Origin: Pseudomonadota bacterium
GTDB taxonomy: Bacteria > Pseudomonadota > Gammaproteobacteria > Xanthomonadales > Rhodanobacteraceae
Length of the DNA stretch: 10,064 bases
Assembly (NCBI GenBank): GCA_023412995.1
Contig: JAEZQS010000222.1
Location: 1 to 10,064, forward strand
Direction: 5' to 3'
In this document: piece by piece, positions 9,460 through 10,064 of the stretch
Layout: every line of letters starts with the position of its first letter
How positions within the stretch are numbered: position 1 is the stretch's first letter
Made by a program: the position numbers and the translations under genes
The notes under the pieces: generated by a model
Seen by the model: only the letters and a program-made list of their open reading frames with translations
The model's database searches: none
Told to the model about the DNA's origin: nothing

Positions 9460-9951
9460 CTACAGCAGCACCGGACGGTTGGGCAGCTCGTCCGGATTCG
9501 GGCGGGCATCCCCGGCAGGAAAATGGCTGGCCAGCAGCTCGCCGATGGCCTCGACGCCGGCCAGCGCTCCGGCGAGGTGGTTGCCGGCGCGGAAGTGCTG
9601 CTGCATGAGGTCGATGATGGGCAGCCATTCGGCGGCGTCGACCGCTGCCGCCACCCCGCGGTCGGCGACGATCTCGATGGCGTGGTCGGCCAGCAGCAGA
9701 TAGACCAGCACCCCGGTGTTTTCTTCAGTGTCCCACACGCGCAGGCGCGCGAAGGCTTCCTCGGCGCACTGGCGGGCGGTGCGTCCGCGCAGCAGTGCAG
9801 CGAGCGACAGGCTGCCTTCGACGGCAAACGCGATCTCGCCCCGGTGAGCGTGTTCGCTGGCGGCGATCGCATGCTGGATTGCGTCCAGCGTGGCCGCGGG
9901 GAAGTGCCGTGCCGCGGCGCCAAGGTCGAACAGGTGGCTGATCCAGCGCAT
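9460..9951 (-). CDS. TPM domain-containing protein (TPM_phosphatase family), short soluble type
   Basis: A 163-residue protein covering one TPM domain, with no signal peptide or membrane segment visible, so probably cytosolic or peripheral. Family features are the opening helix (MRWISHLFDLGAAARHFPAA, 1-20), LDAIQHAIAASEHAHRGEIAFAVEG (22-46), the middle helix ARQCAEEAFARLRVWDTEENTG (59-80), the core strands VLVYLLLADHAIEIVADRGV (81-100), and WLPIIDLMQQHFRAGNHLAGALAGVEAIGELLASHFP (109-145). TPM domains occur in plant TLP18.3 and in bacterial YgcG-type proteins; phosphatase activity is reported for the plant protein, but no function can be claimed here. It starts one base after the stop of the upstream Gly-rich gene (TGA-C-ATG), with GGGGAG at 9960-9965 as ribosome site inside that gene's last codons. 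Tight coupling and the common lemA-TPM-TPM layout suggest an envelope-associated operon running in from the right. Confidence 0.85.
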   Translation of the reverse strand: MRWISHLFDLGAAARHFPAATLDAIQHAIAASEHAHRGEIAFAVEGSLSLAALLRGRTARQCAEEAFARLRVWDTEENTGVLVYLLLADHAIEIVADRGVAAAVDAAEWLPIIDLMQQHFRAGNHLAGALAGVEAIGELLASHFPAGDARPNPDELPNRPVLL

Positions 9952-9952
9952 G

Positions 9953-10064
9953 TCACCAGCTCCCCGAAGCGCCGCCGCCGGCGGAAATGCCGCCGCCGCC
10001 ACTGAAACCGCCGCCGCCGCCGAATCCGCCGCCGCCGAATCCACCTCCTCCGAATCCTCCACCG
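9953..10064 (-). CDS. C-terminal Gly-rich tail of a probable YgcG-like TPM protein (partial)
   Basis: Only the last 36 residues are in the window. Read from the right edge on the minus strand they form FGGGG-type repeats (GGGFGGGGFGGGGF, then GGGGGFSGGGG) and end ISAGGGASGSW before the TGA at 9953-9955. Glycine-rich tails ending in GGGGASGSW or close variants are typical of the membrane-anchored, signal-peptide-bearing TPM-domain (YgcG-like) proteins, which are commonly encoded directly before a second, shorter TPM gene, as here. The body of the protein, including any TPM domain, lies outside the window, so the family call rests on this tail and on the neighbour. The perfect frame and the overlap-like TGA-C-ATG junction make the coding call firm. 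Confidence 0.8.
   Translation of the reverse strand, partial: GGGFGGGGFGGGGFGGGGGFSGGGGISAGGGASGSW
9960..9965 (-). promoter_or_regulatory. Shine-Dalgarno deciding the TPM gene start
   Basis: On the minus strand GGGGAG lies 8 bases before the ATG at 9951, within the final Gly-Ser-Trp codons of the upstream gene. It selects this ATG over the longer open frame that runs antisense-like through the Gly-rich tail, where the reading frame is alanine-rich and not conserved. Confidence 0.6.

Overview
The window is GC-rich proteobacterial chromosome. The gene content (RlmI-type rRNA methyltransferase, an lgt-thyA pair, tandem TPM-domain genes), the coding style and the dispersed hairpin repeats between genes fit a gammaproteobacterium of the Xanthomonadales/Lysobacterales type. 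That placement is an inference from general knowledge, not a database match. Every gene except the two cut by the window edges looks intact, and the coding density is ordinary.

Layout, left to right. Bases 1-1076 (+) hold the C-terminal three quarters of a DAACS-family (GltP-like) secondary transporter, cut by the left edge. Bases 1158-2882 (+) encode an exported amidohydrolase of the YtcJ/NfdA-like Amidohydro_3 group. Bases 2970-3509 (+) encode a small exported DUF4142 protein. A convergent spacer follows, with a G-rich tract and a REP-like hairpin. On the minus strand lie thyA (3658-4452) and, just upstream of it, lgt (4463-5344), a compact two-gene operon arranged as in E. coli. Between lgt and the next minus-strand gene is a 402-base non-coding stretch dominated by four copies of a ~32-bp repeat in head-to-head orientation. 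Then come an rlmI-like 23S rRNA methyltransferase (5747-6952, -) and, divergent from it, a 703-residue thioredoxin-domain/DUF255 (YyaL/SPATA20-like) protein (7179-9290, +). After a spacer with two copies of a ~40-bp repeat, the right end carries two minus-strand genes: a complete 163-residue TPM-domain protein (9460-9951) and, one base upstream, the glycine-rich C-terminal tail of another protein (9953-10064), most likely the YgcG-like partner TPM gene.

Functionally this is housekeeping and envelope biology: dTMP synthesis, lipoprotein lipidation, ribosome modification, and several exported or membrane proteins of uncertain substrate. I found no defence system, prophage, CRISPR array, complete insertion sequence, tRNA or rRNA. 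The points most worth a second look are the altered substrate/cation-site residues of the transporter, the head-to-head repeat cluster at 5449-5718, and the repeat families in the other spacers. I do not see evidence for a new multi-gene system here.
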